The notes under the pieces are model-generated. The model was not told the origin of the DNA, did no database searches, and was given only the letters and a program-made list of their open reading frames with translations. This document shows positions 51,503 to 58,702 of a DNA stretch of 64,000 nt, in pieces. The stretch covers positions 434,001-498,000 of the forward strand of contig NZ_BMPG01000002.1 of the NCBI RefSeq assembly GCF_014647475.1, given 5' to 3'. A program made the translations under genes and the position numbers. Source of the DNA: Halocalculus aciditolerans. GTDB lineage: Archaea > Halobacteriota > Halobacteria > Halobacteriales > Halobacteriaceae. Every line of letters starts with the position of its first letter. The stretch's first letter is position 1.

Positions 51503-51894
51503 TGTCGCGCCGTCAAGGAAGCGGCTTCGGTGGAATCATGGACGCCTACCAGTCGGTTTCCGTGGTGACGTCGTTCGCGATTCTGCTGTTCGGTGTGTCA
51601 GGAGCGGTCATGCTCGGCCTCGCGACGCCTGTGATCGACTTCCTGACGACGTATAAGTTCTTGCCGCTCGCCGTGACCGGGCTGTCGCTCGCAGTGATCT
51701 TCGCGTCGTCCTCGACCCGCGACCCGCGGTACTACCACCCTGCAGAGTACGGGGTCGTGGTCGCCACGATGATTGTACTGCTCGCGTACGCCTTCCTCGG
51801 TGAGTTCCAAGCGATGGTCAGCGATATCGGCCTGCCTGCCCGCGCCGTGCTGCTCGCGATGCAGCTTGCCGCCGGTGGAGTCGTCGCGAGGTAA
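51502..51894 (+). CDS. VP3-like internal membrane protein
   Basis: This 130-aa protein has four hydrophobic helices ('VVTSFAILLFGVSGAVMLGL', 'FLPLAVTGLSLAVIFASS', 'YGVVVATMIVLLAYAFLG', 'AVLLAMQLAAGGVVA') and short loops. In pleolipoviruses the VP3-type internal membrane protein has this size and topology and sits directly upstream of the spike gene. The identification rests on topology and position, not strong sequence similarity that I can verify. Confidence 0.7.
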   Translation: MSRRQGSGFGGIMDAYQSVSVVTSFAILLFGVSGAVMLGLATPVIDFLTTYKFLPLAVTGLSLAVIFASSSTRDPRYYHPAEYGVVVATMIVLLAYAFLGEFQAMVSDIGLPARAVLLAMQLAAGGVVAR

Positions 51895-51896
51895 TC

Positions 51897-51986
51897 ATGC
51901 AGGTGATTACTCAGCGCGACCTCGGTATGTGGGCTGGCGGCGCGCTTGTAACGGCACTCGGTCTCCTCGTGGGGGCTGGCGTATGA
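51897..51986 (+). CDS. 29-aa membrane micro-ORF
   Basis: ATG CAG GTG ... GTA TGA encodes a 29-residue peptide with one predicted helix ('GMWAGGALVTALGLLVGAGV'). It lies 2 bp after the VP3-like stop and its TGA overlaps the spike ATG (51983) as ATGA. It is too short for standard ORF thresholds. It either encodes a small virion or holin-like peptide or serves as a translational coupler. Confidence 0.5.
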   Translation: MQVITQRDLGMWAGGALVTALGLLVGAGV

Positions 51987-53542
51987 ACGCTCGCGCGGTC
52001 GTAGTCGCCGGTCTCCTCGTTCTCACCGCGGTCGCCGGACCTGGTGTTGGCGGTGCAGCTGCCGCGAACAACTCCACGACTTCGGACACCTGCGGCTTCC
52101 TTGACGGCCTCATGTACTCAGTCTACATGGTCGGAGCGAACAACCCACAGGGAGCGGCGGACAACCCGTGTAACCCGGTCTATCAGGCCGGTAAGACCAT
52201 CGAGGACATCAACCAGAACCAGAACGCCACGAACAACGTCACGACTTACAACCGTCTCACGGATCAACGGAAGTCAATAGACGACTACCTTACCCTGCAG
52301 GATAACTATCTGCAGGACACCCGCACGGCGGCGATGGCGAAAGCCGAGAGCGCCGCTGTTGAGGCTATCGAAAACGGAGCTAACCGCTCTGAAACCAAAG
52401 CTGCGGCTCGTCAGGCTGTTAACGACTACTACGCGAAAAAGCAGATAAACCTCGTCAAGCGCTGGAATAGTGCTGTCGAGAAAATGTGGACGATCCGAAA
52501 TATGTCGGCTAATCACGGCGCAGGTCCGTGGTCGACTCTGTCCATTATAAAAACCACGCCAAAGTCCGAGAACTACACTTACAGCGGCTCAGGTACGTAT
52601 TCCGTCGTCCAGTCTGATGCTGTCTTGGTCAATGGAAGCACCGTCTCGCAAAAAGGTGTTCAGTATCAGGGGAGTATGTACGTTGACGATAAGGATACCG
52701 GGAGTGGCACGTCGAACCCCAGTATGACTGTTACACTAACATTGCGTTCTCCCGGCGTTCTTGACGAATTTTACGGGTACAAGGTCGTTGGGTGGAAAGC
52801 TGATAATGTCGGCACTAACCCGTCAAAAACCGTGACGACCTATAAGGAGTGGAACAGCACGTGGAATGACGTTTCCGCCCAGTCCTCGCAGGTCTCCGAT
52901 AGCGGCGCTGCCTACGGAGCGACTGTCTACGACAACGTGGTGAGCGGTAACGGGACCGCAAGTAGCTATCTGAGCCCGCTTGCGCTTGCGAAGGAGTACG
53001 GCGTTAACGGCTCTGCTGGCGGCCATTACTCGCAGTCGCTCGCGGCCTTGAGCGGCGTCGGCTGGTCGACTCCTGACATGGACACGACCGGCATGATGAC
53101 GATCTCGTTCAACGGCTCGACGTACGAGGGCTTCGTGGCCTCAACCCGGACACCTGACCAGGGCTGGGAGACTGGCGAAACATACTACACGGCGTCTCTG
53201 AACGGTAGCGAGCTACTGGTCACCAAGAACAACGGGACGATGCAGATGCAGGGCTCGTTTACCGTTGACTCCATCGAGGCGACCGACGGCTCGCAGGTCA
53301 ACAGCACGCGGACGGTACAGATCAAGTACCAGACTATCAACAACAGCGACTACGTCGCGCTTCAAGAGCAGATCCGGAATCTGAGCGCGCAGTACGAGGC
53401 GCGCGAACCGACCGCCGGCGGCGGGTCGCAACCGGTGTCGGACGATGACGGATTTAACTGGTCGAACAACACGATGCTCGTCGCAGGCGTTGCGGCGCTG
53501 CTCGTCATCGGTTCGACGATCATACTGGTGAGTATGCGATGA
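51983..53542 (+). CDS. spike-like surface protein (VP4-type)
   Basis: This 519-aa protein has an N-terminal signal peptide ('AVVVAGLLVLTAVAGPGVGG', residues about 5-27), a large extracellular domain rich in Ser/Thr/Asn (many N-X-S/T sites), and a C-terminal transmembrane anchor 'MLVAGVAALLVIGSTIILVS' with a short basic end. Two Cys lie near the N-terminus. Size and topology match the VP4 spikes of pleolipoviruses that bind the host and fuse membranes. DNA around 52,300-52,900 is clearly AT-richer than the gene ends, suggesting recombination of the receptor-binding part. Confidence 0.8.
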   Translation: MNARAVVVAGLLVLTAVAGPGVGGAAAANNSTTSDTCGFLDGLMYSVYMVGANNPQGAADNPCNPVYQAGKTIEDINQNQNATNNVTTYNRLTDQRKSIDDYLTLQDNYLQDTRTAAMAKAESAAVEAIENGANRSETKAAARQAVNDYYAKKQINLVKRWNSAVEKMWTIRNMSANHGAGPWSTLSIIKTTPKSENYTYSGSGTYSVVQSDAVLVNGSTVSQKGVQYQGSMYVDDKDTGSGTSNPSMTVTLTLRSPGVLDEFYGYKVVGWKADNVGTNPSKTVTTYKEWNSTWNDVSAQSSQVSDSGAAYGATVYDNVVSGNGTASSYLSPLALAKEYGVNGSAGGHYSQSLAALSGVGWSTPDMDTTGMMTISFNGSTYEGFVASTRTPDQGWETGETYYTASLNGSELLVTKNNGTMQMQGSFTVDSIEATDGSQVNSTRTVQIKYQTINNSDYVALQEQIRNLSAQYEAREPTAGGGSQPVSDDDGFNWSNNTMLVAGVAALLVIGSTIILVSMR

Positions 53543-53748
53543 CCTCGGCCTATCGCTGGATCACCACGAGCGTCGTGCTGTTCGTCAGCGCACGCGTCCT
53601 CGACCTCGGTGCTGTGGCACTCGTCGCAACACTCGTTCCGGCGCTCGTGCTCGCCGCGTGTGTCGCCCGCGACCACGGTGTCCGGGTGTCGGTGTCGCGC
53701 TCCGCGGCGTCCGTCCAGGACGACCCGGCCACGGAGGCAGCCAAATGA
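53539..53748 (+). CDS. small membrane protein
   Basis: This 69-aa protein has two adjacent hydrophobic helices ('ITTSVVLFVSARVLDL' and 'AVALVATLVPALVLAACVA') and a polar tail. Its ATG overlaps the spike stop (ATGA) and its TGA overlaps the next ATG, so it belongs to the same translationally coupled operon. Small membrane proteins of similar size follow the spike gene in pleolipoviruses; the role is unknown. Confidence 0.65.
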   Translation: MTSAYRWITTSVVLFVSARVLDLGAVALVATLVPALVLAACVARDHGVRVSVSRSAASVQDDPATEAAK

Positions 53749-53912
53749 TGATGCCGCCGCAGGTCCGCCTGGTGCTGTTCATCGTCGGGCTCGCGATGCT
53801 CGCCGTGGGTGCACTCGGTGCGGCGTCGCTCGCCGGCATCGACGTAGTCGGCATGGCGCTCGACCCAATCCGTGACGCGCTGTTACCGTCCGTTCCGGGT
53901 CTGTCGCTCTAA
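53745..53912 (+). CDS. small membrane protein
   Basis: This 55-aa protein from ATG 53745 ('MMMPPQVRLVLFIVGLAMLA' shortened: PPQVRLVLFIVGLAMLAVG) has one long hydrophobic stretch and a short amphipathic end. The start is tied to the preceding gene by an ATGA overlap. It is too small to classify. Confidence 0.6.
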   Translation: MMMPPQVRLVLFIVGLAMLAVGALGAASLAGIDVVGMALDPIRDALLPSVPGLSL

Positions 53913-53993
53913 CGGCTCGGAACACGCCGCTGAAATCGCTCTGGACGGTCCCGCCGTGCTCGGCGGCCGCGGTTCGACTCCGCGGCTGAGTCT

Positions 53994-54539
53994 ATGGTAT
54001 CTGTCCGTCAACTCGGGCTGCTGCTGGTCGTGGTGACACTGGTATTGCCTGGTGTCGCCGCGGCCGCGAATAACTCGACCTCGGCCTCGCCGAACGCGAC
54101 GAGCCCGAGCCAGATGGTGACGCAGATCGACTCGCACGGCTACGTGAAGTCGGCGCACTGGGAGGACGGCGTGATGTACATGGTGATCGTTTCCGATACG
54201 TATCGGTCGGCGACGATCTCCGGGAACCGCGACCCAGACACGGGGCGGTTCGATATCCACGACGTCCAGTTCTATAAGGGAACCACGAACGTCTCGGTGC
54301 GAGCGCCGAAAGACGATGGGCAGGCTGTCGCGTCTATCGTCACGAACGGCTGTAAGCAGGCGCGGTCGTGCCCGACGGTGGACGTCGGAGAGGACACGTC
54401 GGGGTCCTGGCTTCGGAACCCCGAAGTCTCGGACGTCGTCGCGTCCGTTGGTGTCGTCGTGCTGCTTGTCGTAGTGACGCTCCCGCTCGCCTCCTGGGCG
54501 CTCGACCGCTACCGTGGAGGTGAACGCGTTGTCTTCTGA
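53994..54539 (+). CDS. secreted, C-anchored small surface protein
   Basis: This 181-aa protein has a signal peptide ('LGLLLVVVTLVLPGVAAA'), an NSTS/NAT-rich segment followed by a beta-rich domain ('HGYVKSAHWEDGVMYMVIV'), and a C-terminal helix 'VVASVGVVVLLVVVTLPLAS' with a basic end. The topology repeats that of the spike on a small scale, so it may be a second exposed virion or host-interaction protein. Two Cys flank a short loop ('GCKQARSCP'). No sequence family is recognised. Confidence 0.7.
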   Translation: MVSVRQLGLLLVVVTLVLPGVAAAANNSTSASPNATSPSQMVTQIDSHGYVKSAHWEDGVMYMVIVSDTYRSATISGNRDPDTGRFDIHDVQFYKGTTNVSVRAPKDDGQAVASIVTNGCKQARSCPTVDVGEDTSGSWLRNPEVSDVVASVGVVVLLVVVTLPLASWALDRYRGGERVVF

Positions 54540-55344
54540 GAACCCGCAGAACCTACCCCGGCGTCAGACCGGGACGGAGAAGTTCATGGCGTCGTTCTGG
54601 AGGACGCTGCCGTTCCTGCTGCTCGCTCTCGTCTGCATCTGCGGCGTGACGATGCTGCTCGTCTTCGGCTTTCCCGTTCCCGAGTTCAAATACGCGGTGT
54701 TCACGGTGCTGCTCGTCGGGCCGTGGCTTGTGCTATATATCGGGATGTGGGTCTACCTTTGGAAGCGCTCCTCGGAGCGACCACATCTCGTTATCGACGA
54801 GGACCACGGCCCCATCGGCCTCACGATGCTCTCCCCGGAGAAGCATCGAACGGCCGAAGTGGACGGAAAGCGCCTGCCGTCACGGCAAGGGCTGTTCTCG
54901 AACTCGACGGTGTACATCTCGCTCGGTCACGAGTTCGAGCAGCGCGAGAGAGTGAACGAGAACGGGGAGACGGAGACGTATCGCCAGCGTGTCATCCGCG
55001 TCCCGTGGGAAGGAATTGTTCCGCCTCTCAAGGTGGCCGAACGCTGGGAAGCGTACTCCTCGCTGCTGGAGAAAGTCGTTCCACGCCTCCAAGCTGCCCG
55101 GAAGGCACGCGCGTCGGTGGACACTGCGCGGATCGACGCGACGGACCAGGCCATGCTCGGCGTCCTCCGCGGTGCGGAGCATGACCAGTTTATCGACGAG
55201 TCGGCGAATCCGTTCGACCTCGACCTCGGTGAGGAAGACCGCGAGTTCGGCGATCTCTACGACGAGGACCTCGCCACCGAGGACGAACCGGACCCAGCGT
55301 CAGCTGACGCGCAGCCCGACGGAGGTGAGAACGATGCCGAGTGA
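54514..55344 (+). CDS. membrane protein with large cytoplasmic domain
   Basis: This 276-aa protein has two N-terminal helices ('FLLLALVCICGVTMLLVFGF', 'AVFTVLLVGPWLVLYIGMW') and a cytoplasmic domain of about 180 residues ending in a highly acidic tail. It overlaps the preceding gene by 26 bp and the following ATPase gene by 11 bp. Start is GTG 54514 (the frame also has GTG 54520 and ATG 54586). By position it could anchor the VP8-like ATPase to the membrane. No family recognised. Confidence 0.7.
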   Translation: MEVNALSSENPQNLPRRQTGTEKFMASFWRTLPFLLLALVCICGVTMLLVFGFPVPEFKYAVFTVLLVGPWLVLYIGMWVYLWKRSSERPHLVIDEDHGPIGLTMLSPEKHRTAEVDGKRLPSRQGLFSNSTVYISLGHEFEQRERVNENGETETYRQRVIRVPWEGIVPPLKVAERWEAYSSLLEKVVPRLQAARKARASVDTARIDATDQAMLGVLRGAEHDQFIDESANPFDLDLGEEDREFGDLYDEDLATEDEPDPASADAQPDGGENDAE

Positions 55345-56275
55345 TCGCGCCGGGATCGCCTCGGCCGAGTTCCGCGAGGTCTCCGAAGACCGGCTGACCG
55401 ACAACAGGCGGACGTACCCGCTCGCGCCGTTCCTCGAAGGCCGCGCGTTGAAGCGGTACATCACGATGAAGCGTCGGTACCCGCACGTGCTTGCGCTCGA
55501 CGACTCGGGCGACCTCCCGCCGCGGTTCGAGTTGACGAAGTACTGCGAGAACCTCGTGGGTGGACACGGCTCCCGCGTCGCGCGGAAGGCCGTCGCCCAA
55601 GGCTCGCTCTCCGTGCTGTCGTTCATGTCTGGCGTCATCCACCGTGAGACGGACTTTAGCGTGGTCGAGGAGTTCTCTCGTATCGTCCACCACCTGCGCC
55701 GCGACGGCTATATGCAAACCATCTGTGGACAGACGAACGCTGGGAAGACGAACTGGGCGCTCCTGCTCGCTGCGCTTTACCTCCGCGACGACCCGGACGC
55801 CCACCTGGTGGCGAACCTCGGTGAACTCGACTGGCAGGAGGACTCACTGAACGAGCGGACTCACTTCGCCGACACGACGGAGGGTATCCGTTCGGTCGCT
55901 GAAGCGCACGAGAACGTGATTGCCGTGCTCGACGAGATGAGTTCGGAGGCGAACGCACAGACGAACAACTACGAGGTGAACGAGGAACTCTACCCGCTGA
56001 TCACCGCGAAGGCGAAGCTCGGCCTTCGTATCATCAACATCGGCCATCGCGAAGACGTCAAGGACATCGCCCCCGCGATTCACACCCACTGCACCCACGT
56101 CGTCCGAATGGAGCGCGAAGCGCACGACCTCGCCGACGACGTGTACCGTGCTCACTTCTACGGTGGCGTCGACGGCGGCGAACTCGTCGATCACGCGTTC
56201 TCCGTTGATCCGGTTCCTGAGGTTTCCGCTACCTACAACCCTGACGAAAAACAAGAATTTAGCTTATCTTCCTGA
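55334..56275 (+). CDS. VP8-like P-loop ATPase
   Basis: This 313-aa protein has Walker A 'GQTNAGKTNWALLLA' (G132-T139) and Walker B 'NVIAVLDEMSS' (D200, E201), followed by 'INIGHREDVKDIAPAIHTHC'. Pleolipoviruses encode a conserved NTPase (VP8) at this point of their genomes; a packaging or assembly role has been suggested but not proven. The overlap of 11 bp with the preceding membrane gene supports a joint role. It ends near a strong hairpin at 56416. Confidence 0.8.
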   Translation: MPSDRAGIASAEFREVSEDRLTDNRRTYPLAPFLEGRALKRYITMKRRYPHVLALDDSGDLPPRFELTKYCENLVGGHGSRVARKAVAQGSLSVLSFMSGVIHRETDFSVVEEFSRIVHHLRRDGYMQTICGQTNAGKTNWALLLAALYLRDDPDAHLVANLGELDWQEDSLNERTHFADTTEGIRSVAEAHENVIAVLDEMSSEANAQTNNYEVNEELYPLITAKAKLGLRIINIGHREDVKDIAPAIHTHCTHVVRMEREAHDLADDVYRAHFYGGVDGGELVDHAFSVDPVPEVSATYNPDEKQEFSLSS

Positions 56276-56415
56276 TTATCTCGTTTTGATGGCGTTCTAA
56301 GCGTTTCTCTGACTGGAGGCGACTGAAGTACTCTGTTGTGAATATCCCGATAGTTGCGAAAGTGATGATGCCTGTGATGTCGGCCTACTCGTGACGTACT
56401 CGAACGAACGAACGA

Positions 56416-56446
56416 GCGACCGACCCCCTGAACGGGGGGAGGTCGC
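56416..56446. terminator. large hairpin between convergent genes
   Basis: GCGACC (56416-56421) pairs with GGTCGC (56441-56446) and inner CCCCC pairs with GGGGG around a TGAAC loop, with symmetric GA internal loops. It lies between the stop of the ATPase gene (56275) and the stop of the minus-strand winged-helix gene (56454), where a bidirectional transcript end would be placed. CCCTTTCT follows on the plus strand. Confidence 0.55.
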
Positions 56447-56453
56447 GCCCTTT

Positions 56454-56750
56454 CTACCGAAGAACGTACCCCGGCCGCGCCGCGCTCGGCGCTGGATGAA
56501 GGAGATCTGCGCGCACTCGACCCTCCAGCCATCGTAGACCCCAGTTCGTCAGCTCGTAGTTCCGGTAATCTGGTCCCGGCTCAACGTACCCGGCCTGCGC
56601 AAGCAGCCGGAGCCGCTCCCGGAGTAAGTAGTGTGGTACTGTTCGCGAGAGTGCCTTCTGAATCTCGCTCACGTTCCCCGTGTCGTGGTCACGTAGGTAC
56701 TCCATAACCCGCTCGTCGTCGAACTTCTGCCAGTCACCTTCCCATCTCAT
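56454..56750 (-). CDS. winged-helix protein (second of pair)
   Basis: This 98-aa protein begins 'MRWEGDWQKFDDERVMEYL' and has the recognition region 'EIQKALSRTVPHYLLRERLR' and wing 'LLAQAGYVEPGPDYRNYEL'. It resembles phage/virus repressors of the MarR/PhiH1-like type. Its first 20 residues ('WEGDWQKFDDERVMEYL') parallel those of the upstream paralogue ('YSGEWMQKWDDRILEVL'). Start overlaps the upstream stop (ATGA), so the pair is one operon. Confidence 0.75.
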   Translation of the reverse strand: MRWEGDWQKFDDERVMEYLRDHDTGNVSEIQKALSRTVPHYLLRERLRLLAQAGYVEPGPDYRNYELTNWGLRWLEGRVRADLLHPAPSAARPGYVLR

Positions 56751-57061
56751 GACACAGTGTTCGTATCTCCTGAATCCGAGCCAATCTCGGACTCTGAGTC
56801 AAGGTATACCTCATGCTCTGCGTCGTATTCCTCGTTGAGGTAGGCTTTCCCTTTCTCAGTAATCATATAAACACCGTTTCCCCTCTCGCTCACCAGACCG
56901 TGTGCGGCAAGGTCCTTGAGGCGGCGCGAGACAGTCGAGTGCGACGAACGGATAGCTGGATGCTCGTCGATGTACCCGACACCGCGGGGTCCTTCTTCCT
57001 CGAGGACTTCGAGGATTCGGTCGTCCCACTTCTGCATCCATTCGCCGCTGTAGCGCATCAT
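56747..57061 (-). CDS. winged-helix repressor-like protein (first of pair)
   Basis: This 104-aa protein has 'MQKWDDRILEVLEEEGPRGV', an HTH 'IRSSHSTVSRRLKDLAAHG' and a wing 'LVSERGNGVYMITEKGKAYL', followed by an acidic tail. It probably controls lysogeny or integrase expression, because it is divergent from the integrase gene across a 132-bp promoter region. A TCTATTGAGA element sits about 25-30 nt upstream. Start could be the first or second of two adjacent ATGs (57061, 57058). Confidence 0.8.
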   Translation of the reverse strand: MMRYSGEWMQKWDDRILEVLEEEGPRGVGYIDEHPAIRSSHSTVSRRLKDLAAHGLVSERGNGVYMITEKGKAYLNEEYDAEHEVYLDSESEIGSDSGDTNTVS

Positions 57062-57160
57062 TCTCTCTTGTGAGTAGCGTTCTCAATAGACTGTTGAATA
57101 ACCCACTGGAAGTTTCTATGACTGCTTACAGGTATTGTTACCACTGAAAACTGTGCAACG

Positions 57161-57169
57161 CATTTATGG
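57161..57169 (+). promoter_or_regulatory. TATA-like box of the integrase gene
   Basis: CATTTATGG with centre about 27 nt upstream of ATG 57194 predicts leaderless int mRNA, and supports ATG 57194 over GTG 57185. It lies in the shared region with the divergent repressor promoter. Confidence 0.55.
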
Positions 57170-57193
57170 TCAAGCTTCTCATCAGTGGGAAGT

Positions 57194-58234
57194 ATGGCTG
57201 ACAACCTAACCTCGCTCGCTCCGGAGAAAGCGGTGGAACTGCATCTGGAGGCGATGAAGCAGGACAGTGCGGAGTGGACGCGGACCTCGCACGAGAGCCA
57301 CCTGCGTGCGTTTACGGAGTGGTGCCGCGAGCACGGCGGCGTCGACGACATGACCGACCTCGACGGGCGCGACCTCTACGAGTTCAGAATCTGGAGGCGG
57401 AACGGCGGCTATTCCAAGGGGCAAGACGAGGAGATCGCGCCGAAAACGATTCACTCCGCCCTGACCACGGTGCGCTCGTTCCTCCGATTCTGCGCGCAAA
57501 TCGAGGCGGTCCCCGAAGACCTGTACGAGAAGGTCCCGCTGCCGAACCTCTCGACGGCCGAGGAAGTGAGCGACCGAACGATCTCGCCGGACAGGGTGCC
57601 GGCAATCGTCGAGTACCTGGCTCGGTACGAGTACGCGTCGCGGGACCACGTGATCTGGTCGCTCGTCTGGCACACCGGGGCGCGGCTCGGCGCGGTCCGG
57701 GCGCTCGACCTCCACGACGTGGAGCTGGACGAGAACAAGCCGGGCCTCAACTTCGTACACCGACCCGGAACGGGTACACCCCTCAAGAACGACGAAGAAG
57801 GAGAGCGGTTCAACAGGATTAGCGACCGCGTCCGGACGACGCTCCAGGACTACATCGACGGCCCTCGAAACGACGTCGTCGACGACACCGGACGTACCCC
57901 GCTGGTGACGACGAAGTACGGCCGCGTCTCACACACCACCATCCGAAACGCGTTCTATCGCTGGTCGAGGCCGTGCAAGGTCGGCATAGTCTGTCCCCAC
58001 GACAGGGAGCCGTCCACCTGCGAGTGGGCGCGCGACGACGGGATGACGAAGTGCCCGAGTTCGCGGTCGACGCACGACGTTCGGAAGGCCCGTGTGACCA
58101 AGTACAGAAACGATGGCGTCCCCCGCGGCGTCGTGTCTGATCGCCTCGACACCTCCGAGGACATGCTGGACAAGCACTACGACCGAGCGAGCAAACGCGA
58201 AAAGGCTGACCGCCGGTGGGAGTTCCTCGGATGA
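57194..58234 (+). CDS. tyrosine recombinase/integrase (SNJ2-type)
   Basis: This 346-aa integrase has an N-terminal SAM-like core-binding domain ('LEAMKQDSAEWTRTSHESHL') and a catalytic domain with Arg I in 'HTGARLGAVRAL' (about R164), HxxR in 'STHDVRKAR' (H294, R297) and the nucleophile Tyr in 'LDKHYDRAS' (Y329). A Cys/His-containing insert ('IVCPHDREPSTCEWARDDG') lies before the HxxR box. This spacing and insert fit integrases of pleolipovirus SNJ2 and related haloarchaeal elements. It sits directly beside attR and should drive integration and excision. Confidence 0.92.
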   Translation: MADNLTSLAPEKAVELHLEAMKQDSAEWTRTSHESHLRAFTEWCREHGGVDDMTDLDGRDLYEFRIWRRNGGYSKGQDEEIAPKTIHSALTTVRSFLRFCAQIEAVPEDLYEKVPLPNLSTAEEVSDRTISPDRVPAIVEYLARYEYASRDHVIWSLVWHTGARLGAVRALDLHDVELDENKPGLNFVHRPGTGTPLKNDEEGERFNRISDRVRTTLQDYIDGPRNDVVDDTGRTPLVTTKYGRVSHTTIRNAFYRWSRPCKVGIVCPHDREPSTCEWARDDGMTKCPSSRSTHDVRKARVTKYRNDGVPRGVVSDRLDTSEDMLDKHYDRASKREKADRRWEFLG

Positions 58235-58283
58235 CCGTAGAAACTTCGCGCGGCCGGCTCCGCGAAACCGCCGGTTTCAGAGA

Positions 58284-58297
58284 CCTGCAGCGCCCGT
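58284..58297 (+). repeat. inner attR-like copy (14 bp)
   Basis: CCTGCAGCGCCCGT is identical to 48606-48619 at the tRNA-Arg 3' end. It is placed 50 bp after the integrase stop. A 14-bp core is the same size as that reported for SNJ2. It is the best right-hand boundary for the provirus. Confidence 0.75.
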
Positions 58298-58425
58298 AGC
58301 CGTTTTCGCGGAGCGAAAACGTGCGGAGCGGCGCGAAGGATTTGAATCAGGGAGCAACGCGCAGCGTTGCGACCGTGGTTGACGCGAGCGAGAGCGAGCG
58401 TCAAGTCGGGAGCGCTAGCGACCGT

Positions 58426-58450
58426 GGTTCAAATCCTGCAGCGCCCGTGT
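58426..58450 (+). repeat. outer tRNA-Arg 3'-end copy (25 bp)
   Basis: These 25 bases match 48597-48621 exactly, running from within the T arm through the acceptor 3' strand, discriminator and two further bases. It is longer than the inner copy and lies about 130 bp beyond it. It most likely marks a second, older or tandem integration at the same tRNA. Confidence 0.8.
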
Positions 58451-58702
58451 ACCGTTTTACTTCGTCGGGTGTGGTTCGAGAGAGCAAAACTCTCTCGTCA
58501 TTGCGGGAAGCTTTGCTTCCCGCTTGCAGTCGGATTCCGCAGGAATCCGACGACATCACGAAAGGCGCGACGCGCCTTTCGAAGACGCTTCGCGCACCGC
58601 TCCTCGCAAAAAGCTACGGTGAAGACGTTCCGCGCTCACTTCGTTCGTGCGGCGAAACTCGCGCTTCGCGCGAGTACGCTGCCAGGTCGAGAACGTCGCC
58701 GC

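Larger units (their letters stand above)
48606..58297 (+). mobile_element. integrated pleolipovirus-like provirus
   Basis: The element is bounded by the tRNA-Arg 3' end and a 14-bp copy placed 50 bp after the integrase stop. Content in order: zinc-ribbon protein, HUH Rep, small acidic protein, VP3-like membrane protein, micro-ORF, spike-like protein, small membrane proteins, VP8-like P-loop ATPase, two minus-strand winged-helix proteins, integrase. No capsid, portal or terminase is present. Pleolipoviruses are membrane-vesicle viruses of haloarchaea with a small circular genome, a spike protein, an internal membrane protein and a VP8-like ATPase; the size of about 9.7 kb fits. Most genes are plus strand with 1-4-bp overlaps and somewhat lower GC than the host. 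It could also be a defective relic, but every gene appears intact. Confidence 0.85.
58235..58702. repeat. 468-bp region of perfect hairpins around the right att sites
   Basis: At least nine perfect inverted repeats occur, most with 3-nt loops. Examples are GAAACC-GCC-GGTTTC (58264-58278), CGTTTTCGC-GGA-GCGAAAACG (58301-58321), GCAACGC-GCA-GCGTTGC (58354-58370), CGAGAGAG-CAAAA-CTCTCTCG (58477-58497), GCGGGAAGC-TTT-GCTTCCCGC (58503-58523), a 10-bp stem with GCA loop (58529-58551), a 10-bp stem with GAC loop (58559-58581), and ACTCGCGC-TTC-GCGCGAGT (58657-58675). No convincing gene is present. Confidence 0.8.

Noticed and set aside
58264-58675. CRISPR array
   Set aside because: The palindromes differ in sequence from one another and lack constant repeats with unique spacers; no cas genes are near.
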